In this document: positions 12,396-23,169 of the stretch, one piece after another | How the letters are laid out: each line of letters starts with the position of its first letter | Numbering within the stretch: position 1 is the stretch's first letter | Source: Uranotaenia lowii | Lineage: Eukaryota > Arthropoda > Insecta > Diptera > Culicidae | Assembly: GCF_029784155.1 (NCBI RefSeq) | Contig: NC_073692.1 | Location: forward strand, 161,539,582-161,603,581 | Length of the DNA stretch: 64,000 nucleotides | Direction of reading: 5' to 3' | Notes under the pieces: model-generated | What the model was told of the DNA's origin: nothing | Seen by the model: the letters and a program-made list of their open reading frames with translations, nothing else | Databases searched by the model: none | Translations under genes and position numbers: made by a program

Positions 12396-13040
12396 TGTTA
12401 GACCCTACCCCCCTCTTAAAATTTTTACAGCATTTTGCTGCCTGTGAAAAGTACTATCTGACCAATTTTTTTTTAATTTTAAACTAAGCTTTTTTGAGAT
12501 ATCAACGATTTACATATCAGCATTTTCAATTTTGGATAGGTGAAAAACTAAGTGTACATCGCTGAAATGTAAAAAAAATGGATCCGATAAGCTAAAAGTG
12601 TTGCCTTGTTAGCTTGGTGAGGTAAGTTGCCTAACCTAAAACAACAATTCAATTTTCTAGTTCCTGAGCTCGTGAGCTGTGTAGCCGGTACCGAGGCAAT
12701 GATACAGATGATTTCTGATGGACGGCAAAACTTATGAAAAACCCTATCTCAAACAAATTCCAGCGGTTGAATCCTAAACCATGTCTGCTTATGGCACGGT
12801 CCCTAGCATATTAAAGTATGTATTTGATGGTTGTATTGAATAAAATATAATGATTTCCAAGATTATGCTCCTGTGGATAAAAACAACAATTTTCAAAACG
12901 GAAACTCTGGTTTTCGCTGTTTTTTTAAGCCAAAAAAGAGTAATCTTGTAGGTACACTTCGTATCCTACGATCTTTAACACCGAAGATACTTTAATTGCA
13001 ATCTTATGATGGTTTTACTTTGTTATCGGTGAGAATACCA

Positions 13041-13601
13041 ACCTAAGTATCAAACCAAATTCGTAAGTGGACCAATATCCATAAGATGTCGCCACCAGTA
13101 AATCCACATTTTTTTTTTGCCACGCTCAGAAATTATTACTCATTGCTTATCTCAAAGGAGGCCAGTGCAAAATATGACAGTAACACAATTTTATGTGTAA
13201 AAATTTTTAAAAACATCATGATTTAAAAAAATGCAAATCATATTTCAATCACACTTTAATCGCTATCATATGCCCCATATTGTTCAATCAATAATGACGC
13301 TGAATCGAAAGTCGAATTCTAAGTTTTAAAGTATGGGTTGGGTTTTTTATTTTTCTAGAACAGAAAATGTGAACAAAAATGTTATAATTGTAAATTATGT
13401 GTCGATATTCCGGTTGATATTACCTGAGATCGATACCTGATGACTTGTAACTCAGGATTAGTAATCAGTAGAAATGAATAAAGTTACAAGGTCCGGCAAT
13501 TGAAGTGCTACATTGAAATAAACATATAAATTGATCAAAATAACAACTTTTTATTTCAAATTCATTCAATTTCTCTTGAAAACAAATTACTTGTTCGCCC
13601 T
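13041..13601. other. AT-rich DNA, no gene
   Basis: It lies between the truncated TIR element and the mariner relic. Its right part must include the 3' end of the mariner element, but no convincing inverted-repeat terminus was found. Confidence 0.4.
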
Positions 13602-14401
13602 TCAGTTTAACCACTCGCCGCAGACTCGCCAGTGTTCTTGTGGTATTTTATCCCAGCCTGCCACGAGATATCGCTTCAGGACCTCCACACCTTCATGTTC
13701 CTTAGAGCAGACTGGCCTCCAACATACTCCAAACTGCGAAGTCCATAGGATTCAGTTGTGGTGAACTCGCCGGCCACTTGGAGCTCAAAATGAACCCTGG
13801 AAAATGTTGCGCAATCCAAGAGTTTTCTTCGCTTTGTGAGCCGGCGCCGAGTCCTGTTGTAAAACCTAACTCCTGGAACCAAAATGTCGACGTGCCCACG
13901 GTTCGACGGCATTCTGTAGAACTAGTTCCCGATATGTATTTTGGATGATCTTCACTCCTTCAGGGACAAAAACCAGAGGAGTCCGGCCATCTCGGCTGAT
14001 TTCGGCCCAAACCATCACCGATGCTGGTGTCCGTCGCCAGGTGGCCGTCAGCAAGTCGGCACGGCTTCGTGATCTGTCTGGCAACCAAGCTCTGTCGTTC
14101 TGCTTATTCACGAACTGCTGTACGGTAAAAAGTTTTTCGTCGGTAAACACGATAGTATTCAACTTTCCCTCCGCGGCCCTCTTGAGCAGCGCCTTCGCTC
14201 TTTTTACCCGTTCTTGTGTCTGCTTCACCGTAAGGTCTTGAATCTTTTGCATCTTGTAGGGCTTGGTCTCAAGTTTATCTTTCAGGATCCGACGGAGACC
14301 TCGATCCGATATGTTGAGATCCTCTGCCAATTAAGTGCACTTAATGCCATGGCACTACGACGACAATTTCTCTTAAGGCGCTTCTTGACGATCTTCGCCA
14401 T
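13602..14401 (-). pseudogene. Tc1/mariner transposase relic, DD37D type
   Basis: Reading leftwards from an ATG at 14401, a helix-turn-helix segment (GLRRILKDKL, KPYKMQKIQDLT) is followed by the first catalytic Asp in FTDEKLF. The second lies in QQDSAPAH, and the third in SSPQLNPMDF. Spacing between the last two is 36 residues as it stands, 37 allowing for a frameshift codon. The match continues to LKRYLVAGWDKIPQ and a TGA at 13602-13604. Damage: a frameshift near 14333 after the N-terminal basic stretch, an in-frame TAG before the QQD motif, and further frameshifts near 13820 and 13700. In living members this enzyme cuts and joins transposon ends in the nucleus. At about 266 codons it is shorter than the usual 340 or so. 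It is non-functional. Confidence 0.85.
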
Positions 14402-14660
14402 GGCAGGTTTCAGAGTGTTTTAAAAACATTCTTGATGAAGGAAATTTACTAACACTGCACATCTGCACGAAAACTGCAAGGATCGAAAGGAGGAAAACTT
14501 AGCTAAACTTAAAATCGACGTCTCAACTTGTTTACGGATGGAATGGATCTGAATGGAATAACGAACACTGACGAACACGTAGATTGCTTGGATGATCGAC
14601 ATCTGCGTGTACATCTGCGTGTACAACGAAAATTTCACTTTTTTTAGCACACATTTGAAT

Positions 14661-14885
14661 GCAAGGGATTGCAGTGGAGAGAGAATTTTGTGCATTTGGT
14701 ATGGTAATGATCAAAATTCCACAACTGCTAAACAAATTGCAACAATTTGCACATTTTCACTCGCTCCTAGCACCGGTTTCTCTCATTTTAACCTTAACCT
14801 TCTAATTCTTTCTAATAAATTGACACAAATTACGACAAATTCAATCATTGGCAGCAAAATTTGTTTGATCATTGACGATGATTCT
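14661..14885 (-). repeat. Dispersed repeat, unit 3 (inverted)
   Basis: Its reverse complement aligns with unit 2 at 5262-5505, including GTCAATGATCAAACAAATTT, CCAATGATTGAATTTGTCG and GTGGAATTTTGATCATTACC, with the edges roughly at a shared CAATCCCTTGC block. The family is unidentified. It abuts the upstream side of the mariner relic. Confidence 0.7.
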
Positions 14886-16234
14886 CCGTTTTGTTGAGTC
14901 CCTTGTTTGAATGCATGACATGGAAAGGACGACAAATGCAACTTTATCTGTATCTACCGCTTCATAGTTGTTGGCCCGTGAGGAACAAAAATTTGATATG
15001 TGATGATAATGCTTCTAAATAAATTCTACCCGATCATTTTCACCATCTTTCATTTCATCCAACCTTCTATCCATCTATAAAATTTTATAATCTTTGAATG
15101 TCTCTGCTAAAAAGGTCATCACTTTTCACCGATAAGGCCGTTAAATTAAAAGAAAATGAATAAATAACGTGTAAGGTTTCATACAAGCATTTTGTTTTTT
15201 AATACTTATTCTGGATATGATGATGGATAAATAATTTCAAAAATTGCAAAACCGTCATGTTTGAATTTAATAAATAAACATCAATAATTAGAAATTTAAT
15301 AATACATCGTTCTCAATTAAAATAACAACCTTGAGCGGCCTGAAATGAATCATCAATGTCATGCGTTGTGTCGGTAAATACCTTCCGGAGATAAGACTCT
15401 ATTTTGAAGGAGCTGTTTGCCGAAGTTAAGCTTCGCTGGATTACAACGTTGAATTTAGCATCATCATCCCAAACACTCATCAGCTCGTTTTCCGTGCCAT
15501 GAACGAACGGTGTTTGTTACTATAGTTAGGCTGCTAGAGATGACCCGATCCGTCGTCGATTGGCCACGCCGCTTCCCCCCAAAAGATACAACATCCATTA
15601 TGTAGGCCAAGCTAGGCCAGGCCAGGTTTGTTGTGCGGACCTTTGCTGGGTTAGAACAAACATGACCCTATTGACTCGGCCACTCGGCTCTGCTGATATG
15701 CCTTCAGAACACAGAAACCCGCAACACAACCCTACCGGAAGTCCATTATCTTAGATCAAATTAATTATCGATACGTTATCGTGTGACACGATCTAAACAC
15801 TCCTAACCTACCTTTTGGTTTCATTGTGTGTATGTGTGTGTTTATGTCTACACGGAAAATGGTTTGCATTATAATGGCGCGATGCTGCTGATAGCTGCCC
15901 CGATATCGGACAATTGGAGTGAACGGGAAGCATCAGTCTCGAGGATTTTGGCCAGTGGCCAATCGATGGTCTACGAGTGTGCCCCCGAAGCACAGTGAGA
16001 CAGGAAATGGAAAAAATTGGTCAAAATTCTTCATGAATTTAAGTTTAGAAACAAAACACTTTACTAGGCAAGGAGGGGTCAACAAATGTGAACAACTTGT
16101 GTATCACTAAAACAAAAAACTTGTGTTTTTTCAAAAATTATTAACGTTTCAGTTAAACAAATTTTATGACATTTCCCTTAACTTTCGGCTAATTTTCGAT
16201 TGTCAATTCCATGAATTCTTGAAAACTACTAAAT
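14886..16234. other. AT-rich DNA then GC-richer island (about 15340-15960)
   Basis: The left part around 15030-15170 resembles the reverse complement of the sequence preceding the hairpin at 3786. From about 15340 the composition rises in GC, with no repeat ends, a (GT)n-like run near 15830-15842 and no frame of convincing coding quality. This island is one of five that look single-copy. Confidence 0.4.
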
Positions 16235-16802
16235 CAAGGTTTCCAGATTCCATCCAGATTTCATTTGGGTTGGCCCGGATATTTGAGAAATGTTTGGTCC
16301 GGCCCGGCTGCCCGGATTTCATTCATGAAAACCCAGATTTTGCCTGGATTTATTTGACAAATTAAACAAAAAACTAACTTCATTGTAATTTATTTTATTT
16401 ATGCCTCCAAAACGATATTTTTAAGCAATTTTAATTTTTTTTCTTGATTTTTGTTGAGTAATTTGTGGGTTTCGACAAAATAAGCCCGGATATTTACCAA
16501 ATGGGCTTGTGATATAGCTCAGTTGGCAAGTCTGTTGTCTCCTGAGCCGATGTCCGCGAGTTCGAGCCCAAGAGTAAACATTGAACACAGTTGTACCGGA
16601 GAGTTTTTCAATAACTGTCCACCAACTGCAACGTTGATAAAGTCGCGAATGCCATAAAGATGTTAAAACGACTATAATCTAAACAAAAAAAATATTACCA
16701 AATTTTTGGACGTCAATTTCGAAATCAAATTCACGGATTTGATATAAAATTACCCGGATTTTTCCAGGCAAGATACGTGCTGAAAAAGTTCTGACAACCT
16801 TG
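16235..16802. mobile_element. 8-bp-TSD MITE (hAT-like), copy 2, split by a SINE
   Basis: The element is flanked by TACTAAAT (16227-16234) and TACTAAAC (16803-16810), 7 of 8 bases matching. Ends read CAAGGTTTCCAGA and, inverted, CAAGGTTGTCAGA, the same family as 11897-12395, and the interior carries the same GCCCGG-rich motifs. A 190 bp SINE interrupts it at 16503-16692. Non-coding. Confidence 0.8.
16503..16692 (+). mobile_element. tRNA-derived SINE
   Basis: A tRNA-like head has A box TAGCTCAGTTGG (16515-16526) and B box GAGTTCGAGCC (16558-16568), followed by about 110 bp of unrelated body and a short A-rich tail. Flanking repeats TATTTACCAAAT (16491-16502) and TATTACCAAAT (16693-16703) are a TSD with one indel. 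RNA polymerase III would transcribe it from the internal boxes; mobilisation would depend on a LINE-encoded RT. The resident family could not be named. Confidence 0.8.
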
Positions 16803-17078
16803 TACTAAACCGATAAGCGTAAATATTAGGAGGTAAAGGTGTTTTGGCCCTGGAAAACATTCTTATGAATGAAGTTGGGCTCTCATTATTTCCAGGTTAT
16901 GCATTCGGGGGCGCGGAAAAATATTCTCGAGGAGCCCTTTTTAATTTATTTTACTTTTAGTGTTGAGGCCTTTCAATTGGACTTAAGTTCCAATTTTGAG
17001 GAGTTTGAAGAGTTTGAAAAGCCTCCAGAAGACAGATAGATTATTTTAAACTTTCGATTTGAAATCGTATAAAAACAA

Positions 17079-19612
17079 CACTCAGGCAAATTCTTATTAT
17101 AATTTTCATAAGATGTGTCTTATGAACAGCTTTTTAGAGGGCAAAATTGGGTTTCATAAGAGTCTTATGAAATTCTTTCAATTTTCATAAAAAGTTCTTA
17201 TGGAAAAACACAAGAAGCGGCATTGTGAAAAATAATGAACACATTCATTCCATTAGTCTGTTTTTCATCGTCATACAAAGGACTCACTAGTTGTGGAGTT
17301 ATTAGTTTTTGTAATAGTTAAATGTAATTTCGATCTTCTAAATTGTAAGTTTGAGCAGAATTTCATTTATTGTGATCGTTGAAAACATTTATTTACTCAA
17401 GTACTTTTTTGTTTACTGTTCAGCATGCTGACCACCGGCTAAAATAATATGATTAAAGGACCGATTGCTACCGAATAACTTTATTGGAACCGAGTGTTGA
17501 TGTGCTGCTGATAGTGATCACTATATAATTTGAAATAAGTCGGCCAAATAATAAAATAAAAGTTTTAAACATCAAATTTCTTGAATTATTTTCATCTAAC
17601 GTGACATTTCCTTTTTCCATAAGACCCTCTTAGAGCAAACGCACCAATACGGGAGTATACGCGGCCCGGTTTTGCTCATTTCAGCGGACCGGTTTTGGTA
17701 TACACACCCTTTCGCGCACCAGGCGTTAGCATATTTATTTTTAAATTTAGCATTGCACTGAGAAAACTTTTTGCAGAACATCTTGATCAAATAATATTAT
17801 ACGGACCGAGTAAATTTTCTTAGCCGTGAGTTTTTTCGATTAAATTTCGATTGGTGCTTTTTCGAAAAGTTAAGTCATAGCCAAGCAGCTTCGACCGACC
17901 AGCAACCGGGTCCGGTGGCGGATACAGCCGAAACTTCCGGGCAGCAGCAGCCGGAATCAAAGTCAGCAGAATCTGCGCGAAATATTCCAGGTGCTGTGGA
18001 GTTCTATCATCAAGTAGAAGGTATTCCACCGCTGGTCAGAGGCTTCGGTTTCTGTGAGTTGGACCCGTCCGGCCTGGAGCGAGATGAAGGGCCGTTTTCG
18101 TCATTGCCCCGGTTCAAGCCTATCTGATGCATCCTCGATTTGATGCACCTCATCAGGAAGCGACTAATACGTCACCGAAACCGCCACGAAAATCGTAATG
18201 GACGAGATGCTTAAAACAGGAAAATCCTAAAACGAAGAATATTCATTTTGAACAGTTTGCTGAAGCTTTCTAACTCCGATCATAATGATTTTCTAGAAAA
18301 TGTACAGATTGGAAGTTTTCCAGAAAAAAACAAATATGGACAGATTGAAAACCTTCGAAATAAACTATTTATAAACCTATATATGATGAAAATCAAGTTC
18401 TTTTCACGTTTCATTAATATTCGAAACACTTTATGATACATTATTTATTACAGTTCAATAGTAGAAAACAACACTTAACAAATATTTCAAATTTAACATG
18501 TTTGCACTGTTGTTCGACACATACATCATCATCCAGTACGCCATCCTATTATGTTTTTGAGCCACTGTCTCAATCGATTAGCTGCTCACTGATTAGAAGG
18601 CCAATTTGAAGCTGACCTAGTCCTCCCAGCTGGGTTAAGTTGTTCGACTTTCCGGAAGACGTTTCCAATGCCAACAAACGATATCAAATTGTATCCCCGA
18701 AAGCATTTTGCAGACGAACCTTCAAAATACAAAAATATAGTTGGCATGTGCTGAACCAATTTTATTTTATCATATTTACCTGATATTTTAGAAGCGCTGA
18801 TTTTCATTTTTCCTATTTTTGTATGTATTCTGGTTCGCTATGCGTAGAGCACACAGACCAATAAAATCACAGCTACACGACCGGAACAATGTTTATCAGA
18901 ATCGGCCACCAGCGAATATTGAAATTCGAGAACGGATACTTTTTTCCTTTTAGCAATCCTTCGGGTCGGATCGGCGAAGCATGGAGCTTCGGATGAAATC
19001 ACGAATGAAAATTTCTTTGTTTTTTGAACTGATTGTGGTTGATGTTGCTGTTACTTCGAAGATTGATTTGAAGTTATTGAAGGCCATGATTCTGGTTCGG
19101 AGTTCCGTTGTTGTTAACCCTGGGAGATGCACCTTGATTGGAAAAATTTCTGCTCTTCCCGTAAACGAGTCTGCCGGTTCCACCACGGCCGGTGTTCAGT
19201 GGACCAGTTCGACCCGATGCGCAAAATGGAATGTAAACAAACTCTACACGCTGAACGTCGTTTGTTTAACTCAGCATTAAACGGTAAAATTTTTTCAGTG
19301 CCTGTTTGCTCTCGCCCCTTTCTTGTGAGCAAATTTGGTGATTTTATCGGTCCCAACGGCAACGGCCCTATTTTGCTCACCCATATACCAACCCCCGGTG
19401 CGGTATAAAAGTGATCAAACTCGTGAGCATTTTCACTTTGCTCGCGATTGCTGCGGATGCCCTTATGAAAAGCGAAAATTTCTTATTGGAGTAGGCGTTC
19501 ATTTCAGAATTCATTCGCGTCATAAGACAATCTTATGAATTTCAATGATTTTTCTTATGGCACCACTTCATAGGAGAATCTTATGGCATATATAAGAGTA
19601 TTTTTCTGAGTG
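17079..19612. mobile_element. 2.5 kb TIR element with CTTATG subterminal repeats
   Basis: The ends are inverted: CACTCAGGCAAATTCTTAT on the left and, as reverse complement of the right, CACTCAGAAAAATACTCTTA. Both ends are followed by clustered copies of CATAAG/CTTATG within the outer 100-150 bp, the layout expected of transposase-binding subterminal repeats. The interior holds two GC-richer blocks (about 17600-18200 and 18880-19480) and an AT-rich middle. Frames at 17915-18127 (70 codons, MADTAETSG start) and 18981-19280 match nothing I recognise. No TSD could be fixed. The superfamily is unknown; an internally deleted DNA transposon that picked up unrelated DNA is possible. Confidence 0.6.
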
Positions 19613-19959
19613 AATGAATTCCAACTTCAACTATTTGCATTTTGATAGGGGTATTGAAGAATTTGTTTATCCAATGAATATTATTAATTTTTTACTAATT
19701 TTTTGAGAATATCAAAAATCTTCTTTGTAAATTTTTCAAGTACCTTTATTTTTTTTTTTTAATTACAACTGAAAAAGGTACCGTAGGCATGTGTCATGAA
19801 AGGTAAAACTTACCTTTTCTAAATTGCAGCTAAATCGTACTTAAATTAGGAGTGCCTCATAGTTTCGGTTTTTTACCCTCAAAAATCACCAGAGGGGAAA
19901 CCTAAGGAAGCCGAAAAACCCTTTAAATGTGTAAACGAAATGCGAAAAAACATATAACA
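19613..19959. other. AT-rich DNA, no gene
   Basis: Nothing recognisable was seen up to the beginning of the RT relic. Confidence 0.35.
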
Positions 19960-20880
19960 GTAGTCTTTACAACCAATCAAACTCCAAAAACGTATGGAAG
20001 TATCTAAATAGCCTAACTGGTATTGGAACTAAAAAGCAAGATACACCTGAACATATAGTCAACGGGAATCTTATAAGTCATGAGAAGACTGTAGCTGATA
20101 CGTTCAACACTTTCTTAAGTAACATTGGTCCCCAGCTCGCCTCCACTATCACAAGCCAGCGGAAAACAAATCGATGTTGAACCTTATCGCAATTACAAAA
20201 ATTCATATTTTTGGAATCGGCTACTTTACACGAAATGATTTTGAAGATAAGAAATTTAGACTCAGCCAAAAGCGCTGAGCCCGATAGAATACCCACATAT
20301 TTTTATCAAAAATCACTTTCGATACTCCACAAAACTAATACGGGATGTTTTGATTCAATGAAAGCTTATTTGTTGGTTAATACCCAGACTGTTTGAAGAT
20401 TGCTAAAGTTGTACCGGTCAACAAATCGGGATCTAAAGAAGATGTGAATAACTACCGGCCGATTTCCGTACTTCCTGCTTGAGAAGAGTCCTAGAACAAT
20501 TACTTGCTGCTCGAATTAGAAGATTTTTCCAAAGTATTTTATATAACTGCCAGTATGAATTCCGCGAAGGGTCACAGCCACCTGTGAATTATTTCTTGAT
20601 ATCTATAAAGCTTTGGATAAAAAAAAACTTGTGAGACTTCTTTTTCTCGATCTAAAGAAAGCATTTGATACCATAGACCACGAAATATTGCTAGAAAAAC
20701 TCGCTTTCTATAGTATAAGAGGGAAACCACAAGAAACTCTGAAAAGTACGAACCAATATGTTTCAATAAATGGAATTAAGAGTATAAAGCAATCATTGAG
20801 AGTATGAATACCACAGGGCAGTAACCTTGGACCGCTTCTGTTCCTGGTTTATGTGAATGATTTGCCTATTTATAATTGGG
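19960..20880 (+). pseudogene. Non-LTR reverse transcriptase relic (CR1/Jockey-like)
   Basis: Three frames together give a linker resembling LINE ORF2, then KIAKVVPVNKSG and NNYRPISVLP, then motif A in FLDLKKAFDTIDHEILLEKL (20640-20705), and finally IPQGSNLGPLLFLVYVNDLP (20809-20870). Stops and frameshifts lie between every block, for example around 20175, 20396 and 20483. The endonuclease and the YADD motif are missing, so both ends are lost. The motif A wording fits the CR1/L2/Jockey group; the exact clade is unclear. Confidence 0.75.
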
Positions 20881-21423
20881 CTTTCTGAAAAATATAAAAC
20901 TTCCGTTCATTTACAAGAAACATATGGATTTAGAAAAACCATCGCTTACCCTACATAATGAAAGGTTCAGGAAAATTCAGCTGGAAATATATGTTATTGG
21001 TTTGTTGATTTACATTATTAATATTGTAGATAATTCGAAAACAAATATGTAAACCTAAATCTGAATGTATAGAGTTAACAATAAAACTGGTTTGAATATC
21101 AAATAATTTTTTCTTACTAATCTATTTTTCAATGGAAAATAACCAATATAAAAGAACGTAATATAAAAGAACTTTGTTTCTATTCGTTATGTATGCATTT
21201 TTCAAGCAAAAATGTTTTGAAAAAGTGTGATCACTGAAACCTTAGAATGAGGCAGTTCATCACGTGGCCATGTTTAAATCATATAGCAATGCACTCTTTC
21301 AAATCAACGATATTTTCGATTATTAAAAGTTCTGAATACTTAAATAAATGACGCATCAGATTACAAAAAAAGCCATGATAAATTGTTAGGAGAATAATAA
21401 TTGTTAATTATTATTCATATTAA
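20881..21423. other. AT-rich DNA, possibly old LINE 3' remains
   Basis: No gene was seen. The sequence right after the RT relic could be its decayed 3' part, but there is no positive evidence. Confidence 0.3.
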
Positions 21424-21592
21424 TTGTAATATTGGCTATTTTTCGGTCTAGGGATTCAATCAAACAACTTAGTTTTTGAAATGCCCGACAGTTTCCTTGA
21501 AAAAGACCACCAAAAATGGTCGAAACGTCGGGCATTTCAAAAACTAAGTTGTTTGATTGAATCCCTAGACCGAAAAATAGCCAATATTACAA
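21424..21592. repeat. Perfect palindrome (66 bp arms) with hammerhead-like centre
   Basis: Left arm 21424-21489 and right arm 21527-21592 are exact reverse complements as read, ending in GCCCGAC and GTCGGGC. The 37-base centre contains a second stem (GACCA and TGGTC) with GAAAC following it and CTTGAAAAA preceding it. That order resembles a hammerhead ribozyme (CUGAUGA, stem II, GAAA) in which the CUGAUGA core is altered. Such motifs are known at the ends of Penelope-like retroelements; no Penelope RT was found nearby. Ribozyme activity is unlikely with this core. Confidence 0.75.
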
Positions 21593-22087
21593 TAAAACAC
21601 CAATAACGGTCGAAAACATAAATTTAATTCATCTTAATTTACATTTCTTTTCTTTATTTTCAACTGAAACGTTGATTGAAAAATTCCACTGAAGGGTTTT
21701 GAATTTGAAACAAAAAAAATCGCTATTTGAAATGTGAATTTTTGATTCAGAAACAAGTTAAAGGTTTATGTTTTTAGAAAACAAAAATTCAGAATTGAAA
21801 AACATACACATACACATTTCTTGAAATTTAAATTGACATCGACTTTTTTTTAATCAGTAAATTCATTTGAAAATTAAAACAAAATAAAAAGTTGAAAAAG
21901 ATAAGTTATTTATCGTTTAAGACGGATTTTTTTTTCAATAATTACGTCTTATCATCATACAATCATTTTATAAAATTTAATACATAACTCATAATAAAAG
22001 TTTTTTGGACTTATGTTTTTATAAATGATTCTGAGAGTGACTGGCAAATCTCTTCACACTTCGATCGGCTGCTGACGGCAGGTACAA
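21593..22087. other. AT-rich DNA, no gene
   Basis: Nothing recognisable, apart from another short CGGTCGAAAAC string near 21608 that may be a remnant of the same hairpin family. Confidence 0.35.
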
Positions 22088-22546
22088 CCTGGGGGAGGAA
22101 GACTGAAATTTTCTGTATCGTTTTCTGTATCGTTTTTTTACTGTTCGGCAAAAAGCCAGCAATTGTTGAAAAGATTTGTAATCGTTCAAATTTTAATTTT
22201 AGATTATCAGTTTCGTGTAGCGATAGTCATGTAACTCAGTTGTTTAGCTGCTAAATTTAGATTTTTAGAACAACTATTAATCAAACCATTTTCATTTATC
22301 AGCTTCAAAACTTTGACGAAATTTGAGCGACTTAATACGCATAATCATGCAAGAATTTGCCAGAGCGAAATAAAATCTAATTAAATCATTATTTTTTGCA
22401 AAACAAATGCTTTTCAGCATCAAACAAGTTTTATTAAAAATCACTAAATAAGAAAGTAAAATTACGAACCTTCTCACTGGTCGGTAGATTGATGAGAGAA
22501 ATTTGACGTTTGAAAGATTTTTTTTTTTCAGTCTTCCTCCCCCAGG
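22088..22546. mobile_element. MITE with CCTGGGGGAGG ends and 6 bp TSD
   Basis: The left end CCTGGGGGAGGAAGACTGAA is matched exactly by the reverse complement of the right end. GTACAA flanks it at 22082-22087 and 22547-22552. Size 459 bp, non-coding. The superfamily is not evident from a 6 bp duplication. Confidence 0.8.
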
Positions 22547-23169
22547 GTACAACTAATTGAACGACTTGCTGGCAGAGAGCAACAATAGCAATAAAAAACT
22601 GAAAACGAGCTTGCTGGCAGGAGCAACAATAATAATAAATGCGTTTCTTTTTCGTCATCGGTCGTTTGAATGCGATTGCTTGACTAGGTTATTATTTCAG
22701 CTTCAAATGACTGGGGAATGAATGACTGGCAAACGAAGTGACTGGTCGTTAAGGAACAGTCAATTGAGTTTGACGGACCAAGAGGCTTCGCAGTCACAGC
22801 TTCACGCCTCATGACGATGACTTTTGCCAAGCCTGACAGTGAAAACCTGATTTTGTCACACACCGATTTTGTCTGCCCCCGATTTTGTCTCATTTTTTCA
22901 CCCGATTTTGTCATCATTTTTTATTCAACGCAAAAATACTAAGTATCGCCTTTTTTAATTTCCGTTGAACATCTTGAGGTTGAAATCATTCTGAAGGGAC
23001 AACACTGATGAATGATTGCATCGATATTGAAAGTGAAGATGATTGATCAGGGACGTATCAAGATTTTTATACAAAAAAGTCAAGTTTTAAACAGGTTTTT
23101 TGTTAATCAAAGTTGTTGAATACAATTATAACTAATTATAATGGTATAAAAGAACATATTCAAGTAATC

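Larger units (their letters stand above)
10221..12415. mobile_element. TTAA-flanked TIR transposon (piggyBac-like target)
   Basis: TTAA at 10217-10220 and 12416-12419 flanks the element. Its ends are about 20 bp inverted repeats with the sequence GGAGGGGGG then TAGGGTCTAAC (the right end seen as its reverse complement). Copy A of the host repeat has no insertion at the equivalent site, which supports these edges. TTAA duplication is typical of the piggyBac superfamily, but no transposase is recognisable. The largest frame inside (10759-11112) has no domain I know. It contains two later insertions, at 10284-11237 and 11897-12395; without them it would be about 0.7 kb. Confidence 0.75.
10125..13040. 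mobile_element. Non-coding TIR transposon, copy B, interrupted and 3'-truncated
   Basis: Sequence at 10125-10216 and 12420-13040 is collinear with copy A (1375 to about 2310). Shared blocks include AAATGGGACACTTT, ATAGCTC-TTTACT, ACAGCATTTTG-TGCCTGT, AAACAAATTCCAGCG and GTTTTACTT. The two halves are separated by a 2.2 kb TTAA-flanked insertion that copy A lacks. The right TIR present in copy A is missing here, so this copy is truncated or deleted at its right end near 13040. Confidence 0.8.

Noticed and set aside
18981..19280. 99-codon frame in the 2.5 kb TIR element as a transposase
   Set aside because: No DDE/DDD motif or zinc finger could be identified, and overlapping frames on both strands are similarly long.
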